In this document: piece after piece, positions 45,286-52,937 of the stretch
Layout of the letters: each line of letters begins with the position of its first letter
Position numbering within the stretch: position 1 is the stretch's first letter
Assembly (NCBI GenBank): GCA_023450085.1
Contig: JAEXHI010000019.1
Coordinates: forward strand, 139,617-203,616
Direction: 5' to 3'
Length of the DNA: 64,000 nt
DNA from: Bacteroidota bacterium
GTDB taxonomy: Bacteria; Bacteroidota; Bacteroidia; Sphingobacteriales; Sphingobacteriaceae
Translations under genes and position numbers: made by a program
Notes under the pieces: generated by a model
What the model was told of the DNA's origin: nothing
Seen by the model: the letters and a program-made list of their open reading frames with translations, nothing else
Database searches by the model: none

Positions 45286-45293
45286 TACTTTTG
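45286..45293 (+). promoter_or_regulatory. -7 box of Bacteroidota promoter
   Basis: TACTTTTG matches TAnnTTTG, 20 bases before the lycopene cyclase-like gene; the -33 box is unclear. Confidence 0.4.
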
Positions 45294-45313
45294 GGGGATA
45301 ATACCACAACATG

Positions 45314-45991
45314 ATGAAATTTGTTTTTCTAATTTTAGCGCTGGCTCCCTTGTTACTTCCGTTGATTTTTCAAATCGATAAGCAAATATTTAAAGATGGA
45401 AATTTAAGAGCGGCGTTTGGTGCAAGCTTGGTGGCCACTATTCTTTTTTCGGCCATTACAGTAGTACTGTATTTGCTTGGTTTGGTCAGTTATGAAACCC
45501 AAAATACCTTATCCATCAGTTTTAAGGATATTCCTATGGAGCAATACCTGCTTCATTTTAGCTTGAACTTTACAGGGATTGCTCTTTATCAATACCTCAA
45601 TTTTCGTTTCCCAAAAAACGATTTGCAAAAATACAGCTTGGCCTTTAGTAATTTGTTGTTGGGCCTTTGTGTGGCTTTTTTGTTTTTCGGTTACCCTAAG
45701 TGGTACACTATGCTGACTTTCGCCACACTTTTGTTGGTGCTATTGCTCATTGAGTATGTAGGCAAATTAAGATTTATGTACAGAGCTTACCGTGCTTTTG
45801 TGTTCATGTTGGTGCCATTACTAATTGTTTATGGCGTTTTATCATGGAATGGAACCATTTTGGCAGCTGCAAATGGAGTTTCAGGTTTGCATATCGCAAA
45901 AGTTCCTGTAGAAACTTTATTCATGTTTCTTTCTGCTTTATTGGTTAGCATTTATATGTTCGAATTTTTTAAAAGTAAGAGAGCTGCTTAA
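45314..45991 (+). CDS. lycopene cyclase domain (CrtYc/CrtYd-like) membrane protein
   Basis: The 225-residue inner-membrane protein has about seven helices. It contains two copies of the heterodimeric-type lycopene cyclase repeat, each with Pro-x-Glu: DIPMEQYLLHFSLNF (about residues 74-90) and KVPVETLFMFLSALL (about 193-208). That fused two-repeat form is what CrtYcd enzymes have, and it would close the ends of lycopene to beta rings. In most homologues the motif is PxEE, whereas here the second Glu is Gln or Thr, so activity is uncertain. There is a second ATG one codon earlier. Its stop overlaps the cytochrome b5 gene start by one base. Confidence 0.7.
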   Translation: MKFVFLILALAPLLLPLIFQIDKQIFKDGNLRAAFGASLVATILFSAITVVLYLLGLVSYETQNTLSISFKDIPMEQYLLHFSLNFTGIALYQYLNFRFPKNDLQKYSLAFSNLLLGLCVAFLFFGYPKWYTMLTFATLLLVLLLIEYVGKLRFMYRAYRAFVFMLVPLLIVYGVLSWNGTILAAANGVSGLHIAKVPVETLFMFLSALLVSIYMFEFFKSKRAA

Positions 45992-46236
45992 TGGAATTGC
46001 CATCTTACACCAAACAGCAACTGGCTTTACGTAACGGACAGGATAAGCCGCAAATATGGGTGGCTTATAAAGGAATCATCTACGATGTAACCGAAAGCCG
46101 ATTATGGAAAAATGGTAAACATTACGAACATTGGGCAGGGCAGGACCTTACTGATGAACTGGCTGATGCGCCACATACTGAAGTCGTTTTTGAGAAACTG
46201 GAAAAGGTGGGAATGTTGATGAGCGTAGGAAGTTGA
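45991..46236 (+). CDS. cytochrome b5-like haem-binding protein
   Basis: The 81-residue soluble protein matches the small cytochrome b5 domain: QIWVAYKGIIYDVTESRLWK, then HYEHWAGQDLTDELADAPH with His residues at the two haem-ligand places (EHWAGQD and APH), and VFEKLEKVGML. No signal peptide is present, so it is cytoplasmic. Its ATG overlaps the stop of the cyclase-like gene (TAATG), so the two proteins are translated together and may act together; an electron carrier for a carotenoid desaturase or hydroxylase is one guess. Confidence 0.8.
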   Translation: MELPSYTKQQLALRNGQDKPQIWVAYKGIIYDVTESRLWKNGKHYEHWAGQDLTDELADAPHTEVVFEKLEKVGMLMSVGS

Positions 46237-46279
46237 AAGTGTAAAGTTGAAAGTTTTAACTCTCAACTTTACACTTTTT
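46236..46279. terminator. bidirectional terminator between convergent genes
   Basis: Arms 46236-46255 and 46258-46277 (AAAGTGTAAAGTTGA and its complement, one mismatch) with a two-base loop give a 19-bp stem with T on one side and A on the other. Confidence 0.75.
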
Positions 46280-46281
46280 AC

Positions 46282-47202
46282 TTATTGACTGATTTCGAAG
46301 CTGCTTAAGTTTACAAACTGTTGCAAACGGTTGGTAATTTCTTCTTGGCTTAATGATAATAATTTCTCGGTGCCAAATTTCTCTACGCAGAAAGAAGCTA
46401 ATGCCGAACCGTAAATCAAGGCATTTTTCATGTTGTTAAAATTGATAGTGCCTACTTTAGCCAAATAACCAATGAAACCGCCTGCGAAAGTATCGCCAGC
46501 GCCAGTTGGGTCAAAAACATCAGCTAAAGGCAACGCAGGAGCAGAGAAGATTTTGTCTTCGTGGAACAACAATGCGCCATGCTCACCTTTTTTGATGATT
46601 AAATATTTAGGGCCCATGGTTAAAATTTTGTTCGCTGCTTTAACCAATGAATATTCGCCAGATAGTTGACGTGCTTCTGAGTCGTTGATGGTTAATACGT
46701 CAACCATTTTAATGGTTTCAAGCAAGTCGTCCATCATGATGTCCATCCAAAAGTTCATGGTATCAAGAACAATTAGTTTCGGACGGTTTTTTAATCTTTT
46801 AATAACGGTTTGTTGTATTTGAGGGGTAAGGTTGCCCAACATTAAATACTCGCAGTCTTGGTAGCTTTCTGGAATGATTGGGTCAAAGTTTTCCAATACA
46901 TTCAATTCAGTAATTAAAGTATCACGACTGTTCATGTCGTTGTGGTATTTGCCACTCCAGAAGAAAGATTTTTCTCCTTCTTTAATCTGCAAACCTTCGG
47001 TATCAATACCGTGGTTATTTAGGGTGTCGATATCTTCTTTTTTGAAATCATCGCCAACTACCGCGACAATTTTTGTACGATTATAGAAGTAAGAAGCGGC
47101 CAAACTAGCGAAAGTTGCGGCTCCACCTACAATTTTATCTGTTTTTCCGAAGGGAGTTTCGATGGCATCGAAGGCCACAGTACCTATGATTATCAGGCTC
47201 AT
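46282..47202 (-). CDS. PfkB family carbohydrate/nucleoside kinase
   Basis: The 306-residue cytoplasmic kinase has the PfkB signatures: the N-terminal GGAATFASLAAS and the C-terminal DPTGAGDTFAGGFIGYLA with the catalytic base Asp237. The middle part (LTINDSEARQLSGEYSLVKA) is similar to the PfkB group of adenosine-kinase-like enzymes in Bacteroidota. The sugar or nucleoside it phosphorylates cannot be told from sequence. It is a single gene convergent with the cytochrome b5 gene. Confidence 0.88.
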   Translation of the reverse strand: MSLIIIGTVAFDAIETPFGKTDKIVGGAATFASLAASYFYNRTKIVAVVGDDFKKEDIDTLNNHGIDTEGLQIKEGEKSFFWSGKYHNDMNSRDTLITELNVLENFDPIIPESYQDCEYLMLGNLTPQIQQTVIKRLKNRPKLIVLDTMNFWMDIMMDDLLETIKMVDVLTINDSEARQLSGEYSLVKAANKILTMGPKYLIIKKGEHGALLFHEDKIFSAPALPLADVFDPTGAGDTFAGGFIGYLAKVGTINFNNMKNALIYGSALASFCVEKFGTEKLLSLSQEEITNRLQQFVNLSSFEISQ

Positions 47203-47346
47203 ACGTTATAACTTGTGATTTTTATCTTTTTTTTCGCTACAAATATTGCATAAATAATTTAAAAGCCCTAATATTGCATTCCCAAAACGAACAAGGGTGT
47301 TCAAATTAAAAAGAGCATTTGAAAGCGTTTTAGGAAATGCCAGCAC

Positions 47347-47420
47347 TCCTTCTTAGCTCAGCTGGTTAGAGCATCTGACTGTTAATCAGAGGGTCGCTGG
47401 TTCGAGCCCAGCAGAGGGAG
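47347..47420 (+). tRNA. tRNA-Asn (GTT), copy 1
   Basis: The 74-base cloverleaf is complete. The acceptor arm TCCTTCT pairs with AGAGGGA with one G-U. The D-arm is GCTC/GAGC, the anticodon stem is TCTGA/TCAGA around CTGTTAA with anticodon GTT, and the T-arm is GCTGG/CCAGC around TTCGAGC. The discriminator is G, and CCA is not encoded. Confidence 0.95.
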
Positions 47421-47506
47421 CACAAAGCCTTACTTTTGTAGGGCTTTTTAATTGAAAAGTTGAATAACCTGATTTTCCCTTGAGGAAGAGACGGTTAAAA
47501 GAATAT

Positions 47507-47560
47507 TCCTTCTTAGCTCAGCTGGTAGAGTCCCGTAGGTACGGGATTAATCAGAGGGAG
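47507..47560 (+). pseudogene. broken tRNA-Asn copy 1 with inserted palindrome
   Basis: The first 20 or so bases match the tRNA-Asn 5' half. Where the tRNA has CATCTGACTG, this copy has TCCCGTAGGTACGGGA (47531-47546), and then TTAATCAGAGGGAG. The T-arm has been lost, apparently by recombination between the two CAGAGGG copies of the tRNA. It cannot fold as a tRNA. Confidence 0.88.
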
Positions 47561-47585
47561 AAAGAAAGAAACTAAAAGAGAATAT

Positions 47586-47639
47586 TCCTTCTTAGCTCAG
47601 CTGGTAGAGTCCCGTAGGTACGGGATTAATCAGAGGGAG
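47586..47639 (+). pseudogene. broken tRNA-Asn copy 2 with inserted palindrome
   Basis: It is identical in structure to the copy at 47507 and lies exactly 79 bases further on. The palindrome is at 47610-47625. Its spacer differs from the first by single bases only, so the unit was tandemly duplicated after the palindrome arrived. Confidence 0.88.
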
Positions 47640-47664
47640 AAAGAAAGAAATTAAAAGAAAATAT

Positions 47665-47738
47665 TCCTTCTTAGCTCAGCTGGTTAGAGCATCTGACTGT
47701 TAATCAGAGGGTCGCTGGTTCGAGCCCAGCAGAGGGAG
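47665..47738 (+). tRNA. tRNA-Asn (GTT), copy 2
   Basis: The 74 bases are identical to copy 1 with a complete cloverleaf and anticodon GTT. A strong terminator follows 17 bases downstream. Confidence 0.95.
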
Positions 47739-47754
47739 CTTGAAAACTCAAGCC

Positions 47755-47785
47755 AGCCCCACTCCGTCCGAGTGGGGCTTTTTTG
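47755..47785 (+). terminator. terminator after tRNA-Asn copy 2
   Basis: GCCCCACTC, loop CGTCC, GAGTGGGGC and six T. Confidence 0.9.
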
Positions 47786-47798
47786 TATCTTGTTTTTT

Positions 47799-48101
47799 AT
47801 GTTCTACCTCTATATTCTTTATTCCGAAAGTTCGGATAAGTATTACGTTGGTTATACCCGTGATTATAGACGACGTTTTCATGAGCATAACCACAGTGAT
47901 AGGGATACTTATACTTCAAAGCATAGACCTTGGATACTAAAAGCTGTTTTTGCTTGTGGCGAAATCGAGGCTGAGGCCATACGCTTGGAACGGTTCATCA
48001 AAAAACAGAAGAGCCGAAAACTCATCGAAAGACTTATCGGTGGTGAGCCACTGACGGGCTTCTTAGCTCAGCTGGTTAGCGTCCCGTACGTACGGGATTA
48101 A
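47799..48101 (+). CDS. GIY-YIG endonuclease domain protein ending in tRNA-derived sequence
   Basis: The start is the ATG at 47799 (MFYLYILYSESSDKYYVGYT); the open frame before it runs through the terminator. The 100-residue protein has the GIY-YIG variant YIL...YVG (about 5-18), Arg residues near 24-26 and Glu64 in AIRLERFIKKQKSRKLIERL, the metal-binding position. Small proteins like this (UPF0213/YhbQ group) are probable DNA nucleases. The last 13 residues (FLAQLVSVPYVRD) are read from the 5' half of a broken tRNA-Asn and from the 16-base palindrome at 48082-48097, which also supplies the context of the stop. A truncated second copy follows at 48218. Confidence 0.75.
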   Translation: MFYLYILYSESSDKYYVGYTRDYRRRFHEHNHSDRDTYTSKHRPWILKAVFACGEIEAEAIRLERFIKKQKSRKLIERLIGGEPLTGFLAQLVSVPYVRD

Positions 48102-48157
48102 TCAGAGGGTCACTGGGGAGTGGCATCCCGATACTTCGGGAAGCCCGGCAGAGGGAG
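48059..48157 (+). pseudogene. broken tRNA-Asn copy 3 with two inserted palindromes
   Basis: The homology to tRNA-Asn starts at CTTCTTAGC (48059) and ends at AGAGGGAG (48150-48157). One palindrome, TCCCGTACGTACGGGA (48082-48097), replaces the 5' side of the anticodon arm. Another, TCCCGATACTTCGGGA (48126-48141), lies in the T-arm. The 5' part is also the 3' end of the GIY-YIG reading frame. Confidence 0.85.
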
Positions 48158-48174
48158 ATTGAAAACTCAAGCCA

Positions 48175-48203
48175 GCCCCACTCCGTCCGAGTGGGATTTT
48201 TTT
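48175..48203 (+). terminator. duplicated terminator
   Basis: CCCACTC, loop CGTCC, GAGTGGG and a T run; it is a near copy of the terminator at 47755 and belongs to the same duplicated block. Confidence 0.8.
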
Positions 48204-48217
48204 GTATCTTGTTTTTT

Positions 48218-48316
48218 ATGTTCTATCTCTATATTCTTTACTCGGAAAGCTCGGATAAGTATTACGTTGGCTATACCCGTGATTATAGGATATTGTACAC
48301 GGGAGAATTGAGCTAG
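48218..48316 (+). pseudogene. truncated GIY-YIG copy
   Basis: The first 24 codons (MFYLYILYSESSDKYYVGYT then RDYR) are identical in protein to the GIY-YIG gene at 47799. The sequence then leaves the homology (ILYTGELS) and stops at 48314-48316. The catalytic Glu and the C-terminal half are missing. Confidence 0.85.
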
Positions 48317-48478
48317 GTCTTCCCTGATTTCTATTGGTGGCTGAAATTGATTGAGGAGTATTGAACTGGTCTAGATGGTGATTTCTAAAACAAAATTGTA
48401 ATTAACGTCTAGGTGCTTAATAATCTACTTGAACATTCGCTCCATAGGTTGTAACTTTAAGGCATCAAATACCTCTCT

Positions 48479-51400
48479 ATGCGCTATCGGATTATCCTAT
48501 CCTTTTTGCTGTTATTATTGTTTTCTGGCGCTAGGGGCGATACTTTTATGGTAACCTCCAACGCGGATGCCGGTAGCGGTTCTTTCCGTGAGGCGTTAAC
48601 GTTGGCTGCAGCTAATGGAACAGGAGTAAAGGACTATATTCATTTCAATCTTTCTGGAAGTTCTTTGGCTGAGCGTACTATCATGCTCAAAGCAGAACTT
48701 CCATTGGTGAGCTCCAACCTAGTCATCGATGCTAGCACACAACCTGGTCTGGCTCTGGGTACAAGCACGGCGAAGATCATGCTCGATGTGGATCTTTCTG
48801 TGTATAGGGCCTCTAGTTATGAGATGGGTGGACTGAACATATTGGCTGCACATGATGTAGAGATCTATGGTTTTTGCTTCAATAATTTCAGGGACTTCAC
48901 GGTATGGACTTCAGCACAGTCTTCCGATCCAGGGGCAATTTATATCGCAGAGAGTAGCAATGTTACAGTTGGTGCACCTGGTAAGGGGAACGTATTCATG
49001 GAAAATGAAATAGGCGTAAACTGCAGGAGTGTTTATAATTTCGTGAGGGCAACAAAGATCAAAGTACAATCCAATTGGTTCGGCCTAAATACCGCTGGTG
49101 TTCCTGCTGGGAATAGGCGTTACCAACATGTATCTTTGTCTGGGGACGAAATTGTGTTTGGAGGGGATATTCCAGATAAGGGTAATGTGTTGGGCGGCTT
49201 TACGCATCGCGGAACCTTTGTGGGCGGATCAAAGTGTACTGTTCGCTTTAACCGTTTCGGTTACAATGGAGATGGAACGTTCAATGAAAGGATGGTGGAC
49301 GTTAGTTTGACTGTTACCGATAGTGAGTTTAGCGACAACGTGGCTACACATTTTAATTTCGATCTTTACTATTGCAAAAATCTCAAGTTGTTGCGCAACC
49401 GTGAGGAGCAGAATGATAATATGATTTATTATAACCGTTTGGAGGTGACCTCATGTGATGGCATTCAAATTGGGGATGATGACCTTGCTAATGCCAACAC
49501 CTTTCTAGAGACAAGTTACCAGATTTACAATGGTCTTAGCACCAATGTAGAGGTCAGGAAAAACATCATTCACTGCAACGACTATACCTATTTTATTAGG
49601 GATACTAAAGCGGTTACGATTAATTTGTTAGTTAGTAGCGATACCGAATTTTCGGGGACAGCCACGCCCAATTCTGATGTTTACATCTATAATGATTATT
49701 CCGCCTGTAGCAGCTGTAGCCCACTACAGTTTTTTACCCAAGTGATAGCAGATGCTAGCGGTAATTGGAAAATTACAGGAGATTTTTCTAATAAGCGCCT
49801 GATCGCTAATGCCACCTTGGTTAAAAATTCGAGCGAATTTACACAGCCACAGATACGTTCTGGCTCATCAGGCTATTGGTATATTAATAGAGATCCTAGC
49901 TGTGGTCAGAGTAACGGCTCTTTAGAAATTGTTAACTATTTTCACCTGCTCAAGATCGAATGGTTCAACAAGGATAATGTTAAGGTAGGCGAGGGCGCTA
50001 AGGTAGAGGGGCTGCCACCCGGACGTTACTATGTTAAGGGCAGTAATGGAAAATGTTATGTCAAGACTGAGCTCATTGACCTGATGAATGCAGAGCCAGC
50101 ATTTGTTGACCGTAATCTGAGGAAACAGCAACCGAGCTGTAGCAGGAGAAATGGCTCTATCAAGGGAATTTATTATACCTTGCCTGGAGGTGGACAAGTC
50201 AGTATTAAGTGGGTCGACGAAAACAATATAGTCGTGGGTACCGGGCTAGATTTAGAAAACATGGGCCCAGGAGTCTACACTTTGTTTGTGACCACTAATT
50301 CTGGATGTACTAAGTCTTACGGGCCCGTACAACTCAGCAATACCGATGGGCCGAATATCTTACTTAGCCCAGTTGTGGTCACAGATTCTAATTGTGGTAC
50401 TAAAGAGGGAAGCATTATTGGTGTAGCTGCAACTGGAACCGGAAGATTGGAGTTTTCTTGGAAAGATCAGCAAGGGACCGTGGTAGGACAGGCTGCAGAT
50501 TTGAAAGATGTGGCGTCGGGAATCTATGTGCTTTCTGTGAAGGATGAGAGTGGGTGTGATCCTGTGACAAGGAGCTACGAGGTGAAGGAGCTTAATGGCA
50601 TTATTATGGATCTTAGCGGTGCTACTTTTACAAAGTCAACCTGTGCAGGAAACAATGGAGGTATCAGGGGGATAGTGGTTGGAGGAGCGACAACATATGA
50701 ATGGATGGATGTTGACGACAGGCTGGTATCTGGCAGTTTGGATCTGAGTGGAGTGGGGCCTGGGAAATATCGACTTCGTGCAAGTAACGCAACTTGTGAA
50801 AGGATAAGTCAATTGCTTACAATAGAGCTCGCTCCGAACCTCATTAGTATTGGTAGGGTAGATGGGTTGTTGGCGAAGGCCAACTGTGGGCTCAATAATG
50901 GTAGTATAGAACTACGACTCATTAATGCATCTGTATCTCCTATAGCTTATCGCTGGGAAAATGAAAGGGGGCAGACTTTGCCGGGGGCTACTTCAAAGCA
51001 GATAAATTTGGATGCGGGAACTTATCGCATCTACGGAATCGACAACAACAATTGCGAAATTTTTCTCGTTTCATATATCTTGGACAGAATACCAGAAATG
51101 AAGGTGGAGCAAGCGGGAGTGAGCATAATTGCTGACCGATGCCAGCAGCAAATTGGTGGTATTAGCGGATTGAGGATTGGAGGTGGTCTAGGGCCATATG
51201 TGTATCGATGGCACAATACCGCTGGCCAAGAAGTTTCTACCGAGGCTAATCTTAGAAATGTCTCCTCAGGTAACTATAAACTAATAGTTACTGATGCTAC
51301 TGGCTGTGAAATCAGTTCGGCCTTCATCAATGTTCCTAACCAAAATATGACCTTGTTGGCACCAATGGCAGAGGATGTGCGGTTATGCAGCAAAGGTAGT

Positions 51401-51862
51401 ACACTGATCGTGGTCAAGTCCCCTAAGGAGGGAGCAAGCTATCAACTTTACGAAAGTGATGACGTTATTTCCCCAATCGCAATATCTAGCGGAATATTCA
51501 GGATCGACGTCAGCGAAAACCGTAGCTGTTATCTCAGCGAAAAGATCGGTAGCTGCGAAAGCTCCCGTAGAGAGGTGAAGGTAGCAATAGGAATCTCCTC
51601 TTTCAATCTCATGAATACTATCACCCCAAATGGAGACCATATCAACGACCTTTGGAAAATTAATGGCATCGAAAATTATCCGAGTGCAGTCGTGCAACTA
51701 TTTAGCCGTTCAGGAGCTAAGGTGTACGAGTCGAAAGGCTACAAGACTCCGTTCGATGGAACAGTAAATGGAAATGTTCTTCCCGGAGGAGTGTATTATT
51801 ATATCATTAATTTTGGAGCTGGCTGTCCTAATTTGTCTGGAAGTCTGACAATTGTCCGCTGA
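48479..51862 (+). CDS. giant surface protein with beta-helix, SprB-like repeats and gliding-type C-terminal domain
   Basis: The 1127-residue protein has a signal peptide (about 1-20). A right-handed beta-helix region (about 25-400) opens with SNADAGSGSFREALTLAAAN. At least six Cys-containing repeats (about 465-1000) each begin like PSCGQSNGSLEI or SNCGTKEGSIIGV and end 'GxYxLxVxDxxGC', similar to SprB repeats. The C-terminal 85 residues, starting LMNTITPNGDHINDLWKING, are the gliding-motility-associated type B domain that directs export by the type IX secretion system. It is probably an adhesin held on the cell surface. It lies just after the tRNA array, and no clear promoter is visible. Confidence 0.88.
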   Translation: MRYRIILSFLLLLLFSGARGDTFMVTSNADAGSGSFREALTLAAANGTGVKDYIHFNLSGSSLAERTIMLKAELPLVSSNLVIDASTQPGLALGTSTAKIMLDVDLSVYRASSYEMGGLNILAAHDVEIYGFCFNNFRDFTVWTSAQSSDPGAIYIAESSNVTVGAPGKGNVFMENEIGVNCRSVYNFVRATKIKVQSNWFGLNTAGVPAGNRRYQHVSLSGDEIVFGGDIPDKGNVLGGFTHRGTFVGGSKCTVRFNRFGYNGDGTFNERMVDVSLTVTDSEFSDNVATHFNFDLYYCKNLKLLRNREEQNDNMIYYNRLEVTSCDGIQIGDDDLANANTFLETSYQIYNGLSTNVEVRKNIIHCNDYTYFIRDTKAVTINLLVSSDTEFSGTATPNSDVYIYNDYSACSSCSPLQFFTQVIADASGNWKITGDFSNKRLIANATLVKNSSEFTQPQIRSGSSGYWYINRDPSCGQSNGSLEIVNYFHLLKIEWFNKDNVKVGEGAKVEGLPPGRYYVKGSNGKCYVKTELIDLMNAEPAFVDRNLRKQQPSCSRRNGSIKGIYYTLPGGGQVSIKWVDENNIVVGTGLDLENMGPGVYTLFVTTNSGCTKSYGPVQLSNTDGPNILLSPVVVTDSNCGTKEGSIIGVAATGTGRLEFSWKDQQGTVVGQAADLKDVASGIYVLSVKDESGCDPVTRSYEVKELNGIIMDLSGATFTKSTCAGNNGGIRGIVVGGATTYEWMDVDDRLVSGSLDLSGVGPGKYRLRASNATCERISQLLTIELAPNLISIGRVDGLLAKANCGLNNGSIELRLINASVSPIAYRWENERGQTLPGATSKQINLDAGTYRIYGIDNNNCEIFLVSYILDRIPEMKVEQAGVSIIADRCQQQIGGISGLRIGGGLGPYVYRWHNTAGQEVSTEANLRNVSSGNYKLIVTDATGCEISSAFINVPNQNMTLLAPMAEDVRLCSKGSTLIVVKSPKEGASYQLYESDDVISPIAISSGIFRIDVSENRSCYLSEKIGSCESSRREVKVAIGISSFNLMNTITPNGDHINDLWKINGIENYPSAVVQLFSRSGAKVYESKGYKTPFDGTVNGNVLPGGVYYYIINFGAGCPNLSGSLTIVR

Positions 51863-51986
51863 TCTCTTTGCCACTTTTTTTATGTCTGATAAATAAGAGA
51901 GAATGGAATGACCTATCAAAGGTTAATGCCTTAGCTTTTAAAATTCGAATTTCAATAAAAATAATTAGTTTTAAAAAACAGAATTT

Positions 51987-52937
51987 ATGAACGCAATCTC
52001 TCCTTTAGCCAATTGGATTCCCTATCGCTTGGAAAATATAAACCAGGATTGGTTGGTACATTGGTTACATCTTGCCGATAAACGCATGGACGATCCTTTT
52101 TTTGACGAAACGATACGCTATTGTAGATCGATGCAAAGAAGAATCTCAAGGATTGGGAGTTGCAGCGGTATAGACCTGTTAAAAGCTAACGACCTCGAAG
52201 CGCTCAAACCCCAAGCCTTTGTTTTTCATGTTTCCAGATGTGGGTCTACACTATTAAGCCAGGCATTTGCGCAATCTGAAAACTGTATCAGTATTGCAGA
52301 GGCACCTTTGCTAGATGAAATTTTAAGGAGTACAGAGCATGATCCAAGTATTAGCAACGCAGAACGAGAGGAGTGGTTTAAAGCCGCATTGAACTGGATG
52401 GGGCAAATTAGGACAGGCAAGGAATCGAATTATATCATTAAGCTCGACAGCTGGCACATTCATTTCTATTCTCTGCTACGTGAATGGTTTCCTGAAGTTC
52501 CTTTTTTCGTTCTAACTCGTTGCCCAGGTGAGGTCTTGGCTTCACACGCAAAAATGAGAGGTATCCATATGATTCCAGGCATCGTAAATCCCTTGTTGTT
52601 GAAAATGGGAGAACTACCCGAATTTAGAGGCGATTTTAATACTTTTGGTTCTGATGTGCTAAAACATTACTATTTGGAATTGAGAGCTATCTTGGCGCTT
52701 GACTGCAAGTTCGACCGCTTTTTTGATTATAGTGAAGGTCCAAAGGAAATGCTGGAATCTTTCAGTGAATTTACGGGAATTGAGCTAGAGGCTAAAATGT
52801 ATGAACGGTTAAAGTTTCATAGCAAGTCAATCGGAGCCGCTTTTGATACCGAGCCGAAAGTGGCAGATCTTTCGACGAAAGCTTGCAGGGAGGCTTATCA
52901 GGAATTTATTAACGCCACTCAACTTTCATGGGACTGA
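51987..52937 (+). CDS. sulfotransferase-like P-loop protein
   Basis: The 316-residue protein has no signal peptide. The PAPS-binding P-loop-like motif AFVFHVSRCGSTLLSQAF (about 77-94) is that of sulfotransferases (5'-PSB loop; R-C/S-G-S/T-T). The segment EVPFFVLTRCPGEVLASHAK matches the 3'-phosphate-binding region (RxPxxxxxS). It should move a sulfo group from PAPS to an alcohol or amine. Its stop overlaps the APS kinase gene by ten bases, so donor-making and transfer are coupled. It opens a three-gene operon with the kinase and a hydroxylase-like protein. Confidence 0.75.
   Translation: MNAISPLANWIPYRLENINQDWLVHWLHLADKRMDDPFFDETIRYCRSMQRRISRIGSCSGIDLLKANDLEALKPQAFVFHVSRCGSTLLSQAFAQSENCISIAEAPLLDEILRSTEHDPSISNAEREEWFKAALNWMGQIRTGKESNYIIKLDSWHIHFYSLLREWFPEVPFFVLTRCPGEVLASHAKMRGIHMIPGIVNPLLLKMGELPEFRGDFNTFGSDVLKHYYLELRAILALDCKFDRFFDYSEGPKEMLESFSEFTGIELEAKMYERLKFHSKSIGAAFDTEPKVADLSTKACREAYQEFINATQLSWD

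Larger units (their letters stand above)
47507..47738 (+). repeat. 79-base tandem unit array (two broken tRNAs and one intact)
   Basis: TCCTTCTTAGC starts recur at 47507, 47586 and 47665. The spacer GAGAAAGAAAGAAA-(C/T)TAAAAGA-(G/A)AATAT is nearly the same each time. The third unit holds the intact tRNA-Asn copy 2. Confidence 0.85.

Noticed and set aside
47507..47738. CRISPR-like array, because of regular 79-base spacing
   Set aside because: The units are whole tRNA-like copies with nearly the same spacer and no variable spacers or cas genes.
48120..48311. Plus-strand frame reading through tRNA debris and terminator
   Set aside because: It is composed of pseudo-tRNA, terminator and out-of-frame GIY-YIG sequence.
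47347..48316. Integrative element inserted at tRNA-Asn
   Set aside because: No integrase or recombinase gene is visible to 64 kb, and the broken tRNA copies are explained by palindrome insertion and direct-repeat deletion. A lost or distant element cannot be excluded.
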